Of a DNA stretch of 14,646 bases, positions 1-5,768 are shown in pieces. How positions within the stretch are numbered: position 1 is the first letter of the stretch; every line of letters begins with the position of its first letter. The DNA lies in assembly GCA_023382135.1 (NCBI GenBank), contig JAMCQK010000134.1, positions 1 to 14,646 of the forward strand, given 5' to 3'. The position numbers were made by a program, and so were the translations under genes. The DNA comes from Deinococcus sp. GTDB taxonomy: Bacteria > Deinococcota > Deinococci > Deinococcales > Thermaceae. The notes beneath the pieces are model-generated. The model did not search any database. It was not told the origin of the DNA and saw only the letters and a list, made by a program, of their open reading frames with translations.

Positions 1-97
1 GCTTTTCACCAAACCCTTTGTAAAACAGGCTTACCAGGGCTTTCCCCAGACTGCCCCCAGGACCCTCAGGAAAACCCTGCATCCGAGGCGTGCACAC
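1..97 (-). CDS. 5' end of next operon gene, possibly the transporter permease (partial)
   Basis: An open minus-strand frame begins directly after the stop of the preceding membrane protein gene and leaves the window. It can start at GTG (95-97), which abuts the TAG stop at 98-100, or at ATG (80-82). From the ATG it reads MQGFPEGPGGSL and continues to the edge. Tight spacing and position after phnD, phnC and a membrane protein make a transport permease (phnE-like) the natural guess, but the visible residues carry no diagnostic motif. The same start is copied at 1818-1914, where it is cut off after about 27 codons. Confidence 0.4.
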   Translation of the reverse strand, partial: MCTPRMQGFPEGPGGSLGKALVSLFYKGFGEK

Positions 98-127
98 CTA
101 GCGCTGGGTAAGATCGTGGGTCTGTTG
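1..127. repeat. Direct repeat, copy A (at least 127 bp)
   Basis: Bases 1-127 match bases 1818-1944 without a mismatch or gap, in the same orientation. The right boundary is sharp: after GTTG the copies diverge (CTCGG here, TCCTT there). The left boundary cannot be seen because this copy starts at the window edge. The copy spans the last nine codons of the membrane protein gene plus the start of the next minus-strand gene, so here it is in its native context. Full identity suggests recent duplication or gene conversion. Confidence 0.93.
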
Positions 128-850
128 CTCGGCCACTTCCCTGGGAATGCGCCCGCTTTGGATACCGGTGATGGAGGCAATGGGTTTGAGCGGAGGGAGA
201 TCGATTTCCTTGCGTTGGGCGTTCAAGGCCTCGAGGCCCGCGTTATACTGGTCCACCAGTTCCTGCTCGACCCCCTGGCCTGCGGGGGCCAGGAACTTGT
301 AGTACCCCTGAACACTGGGAAAGTAGGTGTGTCCCTTCTCCGACTTGAGCCAGCCAAAACTAAATAGCCCAAGAAGAATGCCCGCTCCGATCAGCGGGAC
401 CCGGTAGCGCGGCAGGTTGTTTCCGATAATTACAAACAGTGCTGCCAACAGCGTTCCCGCCAGCGCCTCCATCCAGCCTATCTGTGGTTCAACGCGCGCC
501 ACCTGGGCACCCTTTGCTACCCAGGCCAGCGAAACCAGCAGTGTAACTAGACCGGCCGCCAAGCCTCCCAGGCCCGAAAGCGCCCCGCCCCGGTGCGCAA
601 GGCCCAGAGCCGCAACTGAGATCAGCGGAACAAGCCAGAAGAGCGGAAACGCTGTAGTCAGACCAAACTGTGTGGGGTCAATCTGTTCGCGGGAAAGGAA
701 GCCCACCGCCCGGCTGAAAGGAAAGGCTGCCCAGGCAATCAAAATTCCCAAGGCCCCGGCAACGATCAGCCTGCGCATGGAGCCCTTAGCCAGGCCGGAA
801 AGCGCCGCCGCAGCAAACCCAATGAACACGTACACCAGTGCGGTAATCAT
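98..850 (-). CDS. Six-helix membrane protein of unknown function in the phn operon
   Basis: A 250-residue protein not recognised with confidence. Hydrophobic segments lie near residues 1-22, 26-50, 68-87, 89-112, 126-146 and 149-166. About 80 polar residues follow, predicted soluble. It lacks the EAA loop expected of a binding-protein-dependent permease, so it is probably not PhnE itself. A GNNLPRYR stretch near residues 142-149 weakly recalls the GNxLPkxR motif of SdpI/DUF1648 proteins. The start follows the phnC stop by 9 bp, and an AGGAG Shine-Dalgarno overlaps that stop, so the two genes are almost certainly cotranscribed. Its last nine codons lie inside the 127-bp direct repeat. An accessory transporter subunit is possible; the function is inferred only from neighbours. 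Confidence 0.75.
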   Translation of the reverse strand: MITALVYVFIGFAAAALSGLAKGSMRRLIVAGALGILIAWAAFPFSRAVGFLSREQIDPTQFGLTTAFPLFWLVPLISVAALGLAHRGGALSGLGGLAAGLVTLLVSLAWVAKGAQVARVEPQIGWMEALAGTLLAALFVIIGNNLPRYRVPLIGAGILLGLFSFGWLKSEKGHTYFPSVQGYYKFLAPAGQGVEQELVDQYNAGLEALNAQRKEIDLPPLKPIASITGIQSGRIPREVAEQQTHDLTQR

Positions 851-859
851 GGAGGTCTC

Positions 860-1609
860 CTAGAGGGCCTCGAGGCTGCCCGCATAGATCAGTTTCTCGC
901 GTTCGGCATCGAGCTGCTCCACCGGGCCATCAAACACCAGGCGTCCCTTGTTGAACGCCAGGATGCGGCGCGCGAACCGCCTTGCCAGTTCCAGCACGTG
1001 AATGTTGACGAGCACCGTGACATTCTTCTCTTCGTTGTACTCTTTCAGGATTCCCAAAATCACGTCCGAGAGCCGCGGGTCCAGGCTCGCCATCGGTTCG
1101 TCCGCCAAGATGATGTCGGGCTCCTGCGCCAGCGCACGCGCAATGGCCACCCGCTGCTGCTGCCCGCCAGAAAGCTGGTCCGCCCGAGTGCGCTCCTTTT
1201 CGTTGAGGCCAACACGGCGAATCTGCTCGCGGGCAACCTGATAGTCGCGCTCGGTGAACAAGCCGAGTAATCCGCGCCAAGTTGGGAGGTAACCCAGCCG
1301 GCCGCACAACACATTCTCCAAAACCGGAATACGCGTGACCAAGTTGAACTGCTGAAAGATGAACCCCACCTTACGCCGGAAGCGCTGAAGCTCAGAGAGC
1401 GAGAGCCGGGTCACCTCTTGCCCGCCCACCTTGACCTCGCCGCCGGAAGGTTCTACCAAGCGGTTGATACAGCGTAGAAAGGTACTCTTGCCCGCGCCGG
1501 AAAGACCGATCACCGCTACGAAGTCACCCTTGGGCACCGACACGCTGATGTCGCTGAGAGCCTGGGTGCCATCGGGGAAGACCTTGCTGAGATTTTTGAC
1601 CTCAATCAT
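860..1609 (-). CDS. phnC: Phosphonate/phosphate ABC transporter ATP-binding protein PhnC
   Basis: Cytoplasmic ATPase expected to power uptake of a phosphonate, phosphite or related anion with PhnD and a permease. From ATG at 1609 the protein has 249 residues, normal for PhnC. Visible motifs are Walker A GLSGAGKST (35-43), Q-loop FIFQQFNLV (83-91), signature LSGGQ (146-150), Walker B ILADEP (167-172), D-loop SLD and the switch histidine H204 in VNIHVLELA, a PhnC-type context. An in-frame GTG at 1645 would add 12 residues, but PhnC proteins normally begin close to MIEVKNLSK, so ATG 1609 is preferred. Shine-Dalgarno pairing is poor (AAGG, 13 nt upstream). The region upstream is mobile-element debris, so phnC appears separated from phnD and may use its own promoter at 1663-1690. 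Confidence 0.93.
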   Translation of the reverse strand: MIEVKNLSKVFPDGTQALSDISVSVPKGDFVAVIGLSGAGKSTFLRCINRLVEPSGGEVKVGGQEVTRLSLSELQRFRRKVGFIFQQFNLVTRIPVLENVLCGRLGYLPTWRGLLGLFTERDYQVAREQIRRVGLNEKERTRADQLSGGQQQRVAIARALAQEPDIILADEPMASLDPRLSDVILGILKEYNEEKNVTVLVNIHVLELARRFARRILAFNKGRLVFDGPVEQLDAEREKLIYAGSLEAL

Positions 1610-1662
1610 TTGGTTACAGAATACCTTGAGGCTGGCGCCTCTCACAGAACCAGGGCGCCAGG

Positions 1663-1690
1663 GTTATAGGGGTGCCTCAAACAGTTCGAA
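1663..1690 (-). promoter_or_regulatory. Possible promoter for phnC and the membrane protein
   Basis: On the minus strand TTCGAA (1685-1690) and TATAAC (1663-1668) are separated by 16 bp, giving a leader of about 47 nt to the phnC ATG. The -10 matches five of six consensus bases; the -35 is weak. It lies just downstream of the miniature element at 1694-1809 and could replace the transcription stopped by the terminator behind phnD. Low to moderate support, from sequence only. Confidence 0.35.
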
Positions 1691-1693
1691 CAA

Positions 1694-1809
1694 CTAAGTA
1701 TCTCCAGTCTAAGTTTGTCGAAAAGCCTGAAAAGCCGCGCTGTGTTCCTTGCTCCCTCTGGCCCTAGTGAGTTTGACTTTTCGGTCAAGCCCACCCTGGA
1801 GATACTTAT
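1694..1809. mobile_element. Miniature inverted-repeat element, copy 1
   Basis: About 116 bp bounded by a perfect 13-bp inverted repeat, TAAGTATCTCCAG (1695-1707) and CTGGAGATACTTA (1796-1808). The inverted pairing continues imperfectly for about 30 bp, including GAAAAG against CTTTTC. There is no room for a transposase, so this looks like a non-autonomous MITE-like element. It is nearly identical to the element at 3827-3942 and shares its core and end motif with the one at 2064-2183. It sits between phnC and the duplicated fragment, 8 bp from the latter. No clear target-site duplication was seen. A frame of the truncated gene at 1818-1914 reads into it, giving a chimeric open frame that is not a real protein. 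Confidence 0.8.
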
Positions 1810-1817
1810 AGACACCT

Positions 1818-1944
1818 GCTTTTCACCAAACCCTTTGTAAAACAGGCTTACCAGGGCTTTCCCCAGACTGCCCCCAGGACCCTCAGGAAAACCCTGCATC
1901 CGAGGCGTGCACACCTAGCGCTGGGTAAGATCGTGGGTCTGTTG
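1818..1944 (-). pseudogene. Direct repeat copy B: fragment of membrane-protein 3' end and next gene start
   Basis: A perfect second copy of bases 1-127. Read on the minus strand it holds the last codons of the membrane protein (ending THDLTQR and TAG), then the start of the following gene for about 27 codons, after which the sequence changes towards the miniature element. Neither piece can be functional here. It shows that the junction downstream of the membrane protein gene was copied 1.8 kb upstream, into the gap between phnD and phnC. The two copies are direct repeats flanking phnC and the membrane protein gene, so recombination between them could delete or amplify that segment. Confidence 0.85.
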
Positions 1945-1947
1945 TCC

Positions 1948-2067
1948 TTTGGCGTAAGCGAAGAGGCCGTTCTAGCCGGCTACCCCTATCTGGAGATCAG
2001 ATATATTCACGGGGCGCTGGCTTGCGCCGCCGGGCGGGCCGATAAACGAGAGGCCGCCCTGTGCTAA
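1948..2067 (+). pseudogene. Truncated DUF433 antitoxin-like gene remnant
   Basis: A plus-strand frame of 39 codons reads FGVSEEAVLAGYPYLEIR and then IHGALACAAGRADKREAAL before TAA. This matches, from memory, the C-terminal half of DUF433 proteins, whose usual pattern is GxSEEEILxxYPxLxxEDIRAALxYAAE. DUF433 proteins are typically antitoxins paired with a PIN-like DUF5615 toxin. Everything before FGVSEE is missing at the boundary with the 127-bp repeat, and the TAA stop is supplied by the left end of the miniature element at 2064. No toxin gene is present. It appears to be a relic cut on both sides by rearrangement. Confidence 0.62.
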
Positions 2068-2183
2068 GTACATCCACGTTAGGATTGTCCTCATTGGGAA
2101 AAGCCACAGTGCGCTCCTTGCTGCCTCTGATCGGTTAGATTCGCGCTCCAAATAGAGCGCAAATTTAACGTGGACATACTTAG
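2064..2183. mobile_element. Miniature inverted-repeat element, copy 2 (diverged)
   Basis: About 120 bp with 18-bp inverted ends: CTAAGTACATCCACGTTA (2064-2081) pairs with TAACGTGGACATACTTAG (2166-2183) apart from two mismatches. The outer CTAAGTA and a core like GCTCCTTGCTGCCTCTG (near 2113-2129) resemble the copies at 1694 and 3827, so it is a diverged member of the same family. An extra internal hairpin GCGCTC-CAAATA-GAGCGC lies at 2143-2160. Its left end supplies the stop of the DUF433 relic. No coding capacity. Confidence 0.75.
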
Positions 2184-2230
2184 CAATGAGAATTCTCTCG
2201 AGCATGAGGCCTTGCGCCTCCTCTCGGCTT

Positions 2231-2266
2231 CAAAAACTGAGCCCCCCGGGAAGCCCCGGGGGGCTC
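2231..2266 (-). terminator. Strong intrinsic terminator behind phnD
   Basis: A perfect 12-bp stem, GAGCCCCCCGGG (2239-2250) and CCCGGGGGGCTC (2255-2266), has a 4-nt loop. Read on the minus strand the stem is followed by AGTTTTTG, so it terminates transcription coming from phnD, whose stop is 20 bp away. The plus-strand exit lacks a T-run. It implies that phnD is transcribed mostly alone, or at higher levels than phnC. Confidence 0.85.
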
Positions 2267-2286
2267 TCTTAGCGCTGGGCGTTTAT

Positions 2287-3159
2287 CTACTTATCCTGGC
2301 CCGAAATCTTGCGAGCCTCGCGCACCACGTCGTAGTCGGAGTCCACAGCGGGCATCATCCAGTCAATGCGGTAGAGGTTCAGCAGGAGTTTGTTCTGCGG
2401 CGCCCTAATGCGCTGGATGGCGGCGGCAATGCCCCTGGAAAGGTTCGGGTACTTGGTCAGGAACTCTTTAGAGACCGTGAAGGTGTCGCCAGGGATGGGC
2501 TTGGAGTAGAAGATAGCGGTCAGTTGGGCGGCTTCCGCGGGCTTCAAGAACTGGGTCCAGGCGCCGGATTTGTTTCTGTCGTCGTTGGCAAAGGTAGCGC
2601 CCGCATCCACTGACTTATTGAGCACCGAGAGCACCACGGCGTCGTGCTTGCCGGCGTTCACCTGCTTGGAGAAAAACTTGTCCGGGAAAATGCCCCGGCT
2701 AATAAGTGCGGCGCGGGGGAAAACGTAGCCGGCGGCGGAGACCGGGTCCACCCAGGCGATGGTCTTGCCCTCGAGGTCTTCGATCCTCTTAATTCCGGAG
2801 TCTTTGCGCACGATAATCGCGGACCAGTAGAAAGGGTTCCCGAAGCGTACCGACTTGAGCATCACCTGGGCGCCAGCCTCGCGGTTTGCCAGCACGTAGC
2901 CGTCGGGAGGGAAGAAAGCGAAGTCCAGCTTGCCGCCGCGCATGGCCTCAATCAGGCCGCGGTACTCGGTGGGGATAAAGATTTCGACTTCAACGGTGCC
3001 TTTGAACTCCTTCTCGATGAAGTCGGCAATTGCCTGGGCCGCCGGCTTCAACTGGTCGGAGTTTTGCGTGGGGTTGAAGCCTAGGCGAATCTTGATAGGG
3101 GCCTGGGCCAGACCAATGGACAACCCGAGAAGCGCAAGTAGCACTAAGACTTTTTTCAT
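2287..3159 (-). CDS. phnD: Phosphonate/phosphate/phosphite ABC transporter substrate-binding protein PhnD
   Basis: A 290-residue secreted binding protein that captures the anion outside the membrane and delivers it to the permease. Residues 1-20 form a classic signal peptide: KK, a Leu-rich core and AQA before the predicted cleavage site. There is no lipobox cysteine. The mature part shows PhnD-family features: IRLGFNPTQNSD near 24-35, EAMRGGKLDFAFFPPDGY, DLEGKTIAWVDPVSAAGY and VDAGATFANDD. The pattern fits the PhnD/PtxB superfamily; the exact ligand (phosphonate, phosphite or phosphate) cannot be read from it. The start is ATG with GGGGAG close upstream and a TAAACT hexamer 8 nt before it. 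A strong terminator follows, so it is separated from phnC. Confidence 0.92.
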   Translation of the reverse strand: MKKVLVLLALLGLSIGLAQAPIKIRLGFNPTQNSDQLKPAAQAIADFIEKEFKGTVEVEIFIPTEYRGLIEAMRGGKLDFAFFPPDGYVLANREAGAQVMLKSVRFGNPFYWSAIIVRKDSGIKRIEDLEGKTIAWVDPVSAAGYVFPRAALISRGIFPDKFFSKQVNAGKHDAVVLSVLNKSVDAGATFANDDRNKSGAWTQFLKPAEAAQLTAIFYSKPIPGDTFTVSKEFLTKYPNLSRGIAAAIQRIRAPQNKLLLNLYRIDWMMPAVDSDYDVVREARKISGQDK

Positions 3160-3167
3160 ACTCCCCT

Positions 3168-3173
3168 AGTTTA
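3168..3173 (-). promoter_or_regulatory. Possible -10 element of phnD
   Basis: TAAACT on the minus strand ends 8 nt before the phnD ATG (3157-3159). The gap also holds a Shine-Dalgarno-like GGGGAG, so initiation could be leaderless or from a very short leader. No convincing -35 was seen. Confidence 0.4.
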
Positions 3174-3214
3174 CACTACTGGGACCCACTTCCGCATCCA
3201 GCAAACGGTGGAGC

Positions 3215-3220
3215 TATACT
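3215..3220 (+). promoter_or_regulatory. Leaderless-type -10 element of the DinB-fold gene
   Basis: TATACT ends 6 nt before the ATG at 3227 and no Shine-Dalgarno sequence lies between. A transcript starting 6-7 nt after the -10 would begin at or next to the start codon. The -35 is weak. Confidence 0.55.
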
Positions 3221-3226
3221 GCGGCT

Positions 3227-3736
3227 ATGCCAGAATTATTGGAAAGTCCGCCGGCTGGCCTGCTCAAGGAGATTATCCCTGGCGGTGGCGGTTTTGTGGG
3301 CCCTGACAATCTTTTGGAGGGGCTGACGCCGGAACAGGCAACAACCGTGCCCAAGGGCCTGCCGCACTCGCTGGCGGGCATCGTGGCCCACGCGCATTTT
3401 TGGCAAAACTGGGTTTATCAGATCATCTTGGGCAACGCCCCACAGCCCGTTCCAAATGCCAAGGTGGGCTGGCCGGAAGTCGGGCCCGAAGGCTGGGAGA
3501 AGCTCAAAGGGGAGTTCGAGGAAGGCCTCGAGGCCTTCCTCGCCCTGACCAGCAAGCCCCAGACCCTTTCGCAGCCCTTAATTCCAAGTGGCAGATACCA
3601 CGGCTGGGAACGCTATACCGTGGGTGCCGCGATAGCGGTCATCTCCATGCATACCGCCCACCACCTGGGCCAGGTGATAACCGTTCGGCAGGCCATCGGT
3701 GTTTGGCCGCCGCCTTCGGGTGGCTATACGTGGTAA
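3227..3736 (+). CDS. DinB-fold (DUF664-like) putative metal-binding protein
   Basis: A 169-residue protein with the four-helix DinB/YfiT metalloenzyme pattern. A histidine on an early helix (H55 in GIVAHAHFW) and an HxxxH pair on a late helix (H142 and H146 in MHTAHHLGQ) form the expected three-His metal site. Some members of this superfamily act in bacillithiol or related thiol transfer and many are uncharacterised, so no substrate is proposed. The start is an ATG with no Shine-Dalgarno but a -10 hexamer 6 nt upstream. It is divergent from phnD across a 67-bp gap. Its coding sequence contains a 26-bp perfect palindrome at 3517-3542. Confidence 0.8.
   Translation: MPELLESPPAGLLKEIIPGGGGFVGPDNLLEGLTPEQATTVPKGLPHSLAGIVAHAHFWQNWVYQIILGNAPQPVPNAKVGWPEVGPEGWEKLKGEFEEGLEAFLALTSKPQTLSQPLIPSGRYHGWERYTVGAAIAVISMHTAHHLGQVITVRQAIGVWPPPSGGYTW
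3517..3542. repeat. 26-bp perfect palindrome centred on CTCGAG inside the DinB-fold gene
   Basis: The sequence around 3529/3530 is self-complementary over 13 bases on each side, with GAAGGCCTCGAGGCCTTC as its inner part. It lies wholly within codons for FEEGLEAFLA and is the longest of many CTCGAG-centred palindromes in the window. Confidence 0.9.
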
Positions 3737-3826
3737 CTGCCCCCGCGTGTCATTCCAAGCAAATGCCAGGAAACTGGTGCTGGCCTCCTGGTTGCGCAAA
3801 AAGAGAAAACCTGGCGGCTCAAGCCG

Positions 3827-3942
3827 CTAAGTATCTCCAGTCTAAGTTTGTCGAAAGGCTCGAAAAGCCGCGCTGTGTTCCTTGCTCCCTCTGGCCCTAG
3901 TGAGTTTGACTCTCCGGCCAAACTCACCCTGGAGATGCTTAG
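3827..3942. mobile_element. Miniature inverted-repeat element, copy 3
   Basis: About 116 bp bounded by CTAAGTATCTCCAG (3827-3840) and CTGGAGATGCTTAG (3929-3942), an inverted repeat with one mismatch. The interior is nearly identical to the copy at 1694-1809, differing at a handful of bases. No coding capacity. It occupies part of the 345-bp gap between the DinB-fold gene and the DUF3052 gene. The rest of that gap (3737-3826 and 3943-4081) shows only a short GC hairpin at 3814-3827 and no gene or clear promoter. Confidence 0.82.
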
Positions 3943-4081
3943 TGGAGCCAGAGCATGTTTTGAGGCAGTGATGCAAGCCACGAGGGGTGACGGTTTTAAG
4001 CTTAAGCAGCCCATCCCGGGCAGGCTTGCCTCGGTTCACTGGGCAAAGAGCGCCCCCGGAATGGCACTTCGCTGGTGAAAA

Positions 4082-4504
4082 GTGGCCGGATACTCAGGCA
4101 CCCCCCTCCCCCAAAAACTGGGGATCAAGGAGAATCACCGCCTTGGGCTGATTGGAGCCCCAGCCGGCTTCGAGAGAACCCTTGGTGCGCTGCCAGGTGG
4201 CGTCAAAGTCTCGGCCAGGCTCTCCGGTAAGTTTAATGTGATTGTCTTCTTTGCTAAGGAAAAACTTAATTTCAAGAACCGGCTTCCCAGACTGATGAAG
4301 TCGCTGGACCCTGCGGGCGGACTATGGATTGCTTGGCCCAAGAAGGCCAGTAGGGTTCCGACCGATATGACCGAGGACCTGGTACGCGAAGTGGCGCTTC
4401 CCTTGGGCCTTGTCGACAACAAGGTTTGCGCCCTTGACGAAGTGTGGTCGGGCCTGCGTCTGGTCTACCGGATGGAGAACCGGCCGGTACAATCCAGAAA
4501 GTGA
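4082..4504 (+). CDS. DUF3052 family protein
   Basis: A 140-residue cytoplasmic protein recognised by its MAGYSGTPLPQKLGI start, a central LIGAPAGFERTLGALP, and the late LWIAWPKKASRVPTDMTED followed by VCALDEVWSGLRLVYR. These match the DUF3052 pattern; no biochemical role is established. The start is GTG at 4082, supported by the family's conserved N-terminus and a GGTG 4 nt upstream. The stop TGA overlaps the GTG start of the HAD gene (shared GTGA), so translation of the two is probably coupled. No -10 hexamer is seen in the short upstream gap. Confidence 0.85.
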   Translation: MAGYSGTPLPQKLGIKENHRLGLIGAPAGFERTLGALPGGVKVSARLSGKFNVIVFFAKEKLNFKNRLPRLMKSLDPAGGLWIAWPKKASRVPTDMTEDLVREVALPLGLVDNKVCALDEVWSGLRLVYRMENRPVQSRK

Positions 4505-5211
4505 AAGCACTGGTTTTCGACTTCGACGGCACTATTATCGATAGCGAGCAAGCCATCTACGATTCCTGGCAGGCTGTCTTCCAGGAACATGGCGCGCATC
4601 TGAGCGTGGAGACCTGGCTCCCCTTGATTGGGACCTTCGAGATTCCCTTTGATCCCATTCTGCATCTGGAGGAACAGCTGGGCAGGAGCGTGGACCGCGA
4701 GGCCGTTGATCAAAAGCAGCGCGAACTGGAAAAAAAACTGGTAGGCAAACTTGCCGCCATGCCGGGAGTAGAGGCGTACATACGCGAGGCCAAAGATGCC
4801 GGGCTCAAGCTGGCGGTGGCCTCGAGCTCGTCTTCGCGCTGGGTCAAAGGACATCTCGATCGCCTGGGGTTGCTGGAAAGTTTTCCCATCATCGTCACGC
4901 GCGAGATGGTGGAGAAAACCAAACCCGACCCCGCCTTGTTCCGGCATGCGGTGGAGCTGCTGCAAGTGGAACCGGGCGATGCCATTGCCATAGAAGACTC
5001 GCTCCATGGCGTGGTGGCGGCCAAAGGGGCCGGCCTCTGGGCACTGGCGGTGCCAGGCGGGCTTACCCGCGGGCTCGACTTTTCGCTGGCGGATCTGCGG
5101 GTAGAAAGCCTTGCAGACCTTTCGTTGGTGGACTTGTTGTCGTACGCCAGAAAAACCTCGAAAGCCTACGGTTCTGGGTATGGCCAGGGTCTGCCCTCGA
5201 GCTCAAAGTAG
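4501..5211 (+). CDS. HAD-superfamily hydrolase (subfamily IA, phosphoglycolate/beta-phosphoglucomutase type)
   Basis: A 236-residue phosphatase or phosphomutase-like enzyme. The four HAD motifs are intact: DFDGT with D7 as nucleophile and D9 as acid/base, VASSSS at 107-112, K141 in KTKPDP, and IEDSLHG with D166 for Mg2+. The cap domain between motifs I and II is helical, as in subfamily IA. Substrate is not predictable. GTG at 4501 overlaps the DUF3052 stop by 4 bp; an upstream in-frame start at 4444 would add residues ahead of the VKALVFDFDG core and is rejected. The last 15 codons (rich in Gly, Ser and Lys) run antisense into the 3' end of the convergent DinB gene, giving a 46-bp overlap. 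Confidence 0.88.
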   Translation: MKALVFDFDGTIIDSEQAIYDSWQAVFQEHGAHLSVETWLPLIGTFEIPFDPILHLEEQLGRSVDREAVDQKQRELEKKLVGKLAAMPGVEAYIREAKDAGLKLAVASSSSSRWVKGHLDRLGLLESFPIIVTREMVEKTKPDPALFRHAVELLQVEPGDAIAIEDSLHGVVAAKGAGLWALAVPGGLTRGLDFSLADLRVESLADLSLVDLLSYARKTSKAYGSGYGQGLPSSSK

Positions 5212-5696
5212 TAGCGGATGATGTCGGTCTCGAGCGGCGCGTGCCCCAGTTGGCGAAGCATACTGGCAATCTGGCCACGGTGGTAAGTCGCGTGCGAGAC
5301 AGTGTTCATCACCCCCTGCCACTTGGGAATGCTCGAGCCGTGCACCTTAACTTGGCTGTAGGCAAACCGCAGGGCAAGTTCCGGGTCGTCGGTCAGCGAA
5401 GCCAGCAGCTGGTAGCGCGTGAGCAGAAAGCGGTAGTCGTTTTCCAGGTTGGAGAAAGTGGAATAGTAGTCGTCATCTGGCGGCTCGTCCAGGCCGGCGG
5501 GTTCGCCTGCCAGTTTTTCAAACCAGACCCGGTCGGCCACAAACATATGCTCCAAGGTTCCCCGGATAGAGCCAAAGGAAGCGCCTAGATTGCGGTTGAA
5601 TTCTTCCTCCGAAAGCCGGCGCAGCGCTTGCAGGGTCCGCCTCGAGGCCCAGGCGCTATACCGAAGGTGCGTGGAAAGATACTCGGCCAGGTTCAT
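5166..5696 (-). CDS. DinB family putative metal-dependent protein
   Basis: A 176-residue protein with the classic DinB family layout: a helix with GTLEHMFVADRVWF (H50) and a late helix with HATYHRGQIASMLRQLG (H135 and H139), giving the canonical three-histidine metal site. Families of this type include damage-inducible proteins and thiol transferases; the reaction here is unknown. It is only distantly similar to the DinB-fold protein 1.4 kb away. ATG at 5696 has no Shine-Dalgarno but is preceded by a good promoter 9 nt upstream. Its 3' end overlaps the convergent HAD gene by 46 bp, with no terminator between them. Confidence 0.88.
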   Translation of the reverse strand: MNLAEYLSTHLRYSAWASRRTLQALRRLSEEEFNRNLGASFGSIRGTLEHMFVADRVWFEKLAGEPAGLDEPPDDDYYSTFSNLENDYRFLLTRYQLLASLTDDPELALRFAYSQVKVHGSSIPKWQGVMNTVSHATYHRGQIASMLRQLGHAPLETDIIRYYFELEGRPWPYPEP

Positions 5697-5705
5697 GTCA
5701 GCAAA

Positions 5706-5733
5706 ACATTACCCTTTTGGGGGCTTTGTTCAA
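5706..5733 (-). promoter_or_regulatory. Promoter of the DinB gene, leaderless type
   Basis: On the minus strand TTGAAC (5728-5733) and TAATGT (5706-5711) are spaced by 16 bp, close to the sigma-70 consensus. The -10 ends 9 nt before the ATG, so the transcript would begin within about 3 nt of the start codon. Confidence 0.6.
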
Positions 5734-5753
5734 ACAAAAAAGAGTTTCTGGAC

Positions 5754-5759
5754 TAGACT
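5754..5759 (+). promoter_or_regulatory. Leaderless-type -10 element of the methyltransferase gene
   Basis: TAGACT ends 9 nt before the ATG at 5769. The same hexamer precedes purA. The -35 is unclear; TTCAAA at 5730-5735 with an 18-bp spacer is a weak candidate and overlaps the divergent promoter. Confidence 0.45.
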
Positions 5760-5768
5760 AGGGCTGGA

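Noticed and set aside
1642..1914. Minus-strand 90-residue frame
   Set aside because: It joins the truncated start of a duplicated gene to sequence from a miniature element, so it is a chimera and not a gene.
3814..3827. GC hairpin before the third miniature element as a terminator
   Set aside because: A stem of only five to six pairs and no T-run on the plus strand; on the minus strand there is no upstream gene to terminate.
3724..4014. Short minus-strand frames across the third miniature element
   Set aside because: They translate the repeat element and its flanks; the same peptide-like text recurs only because the DNA repeats.
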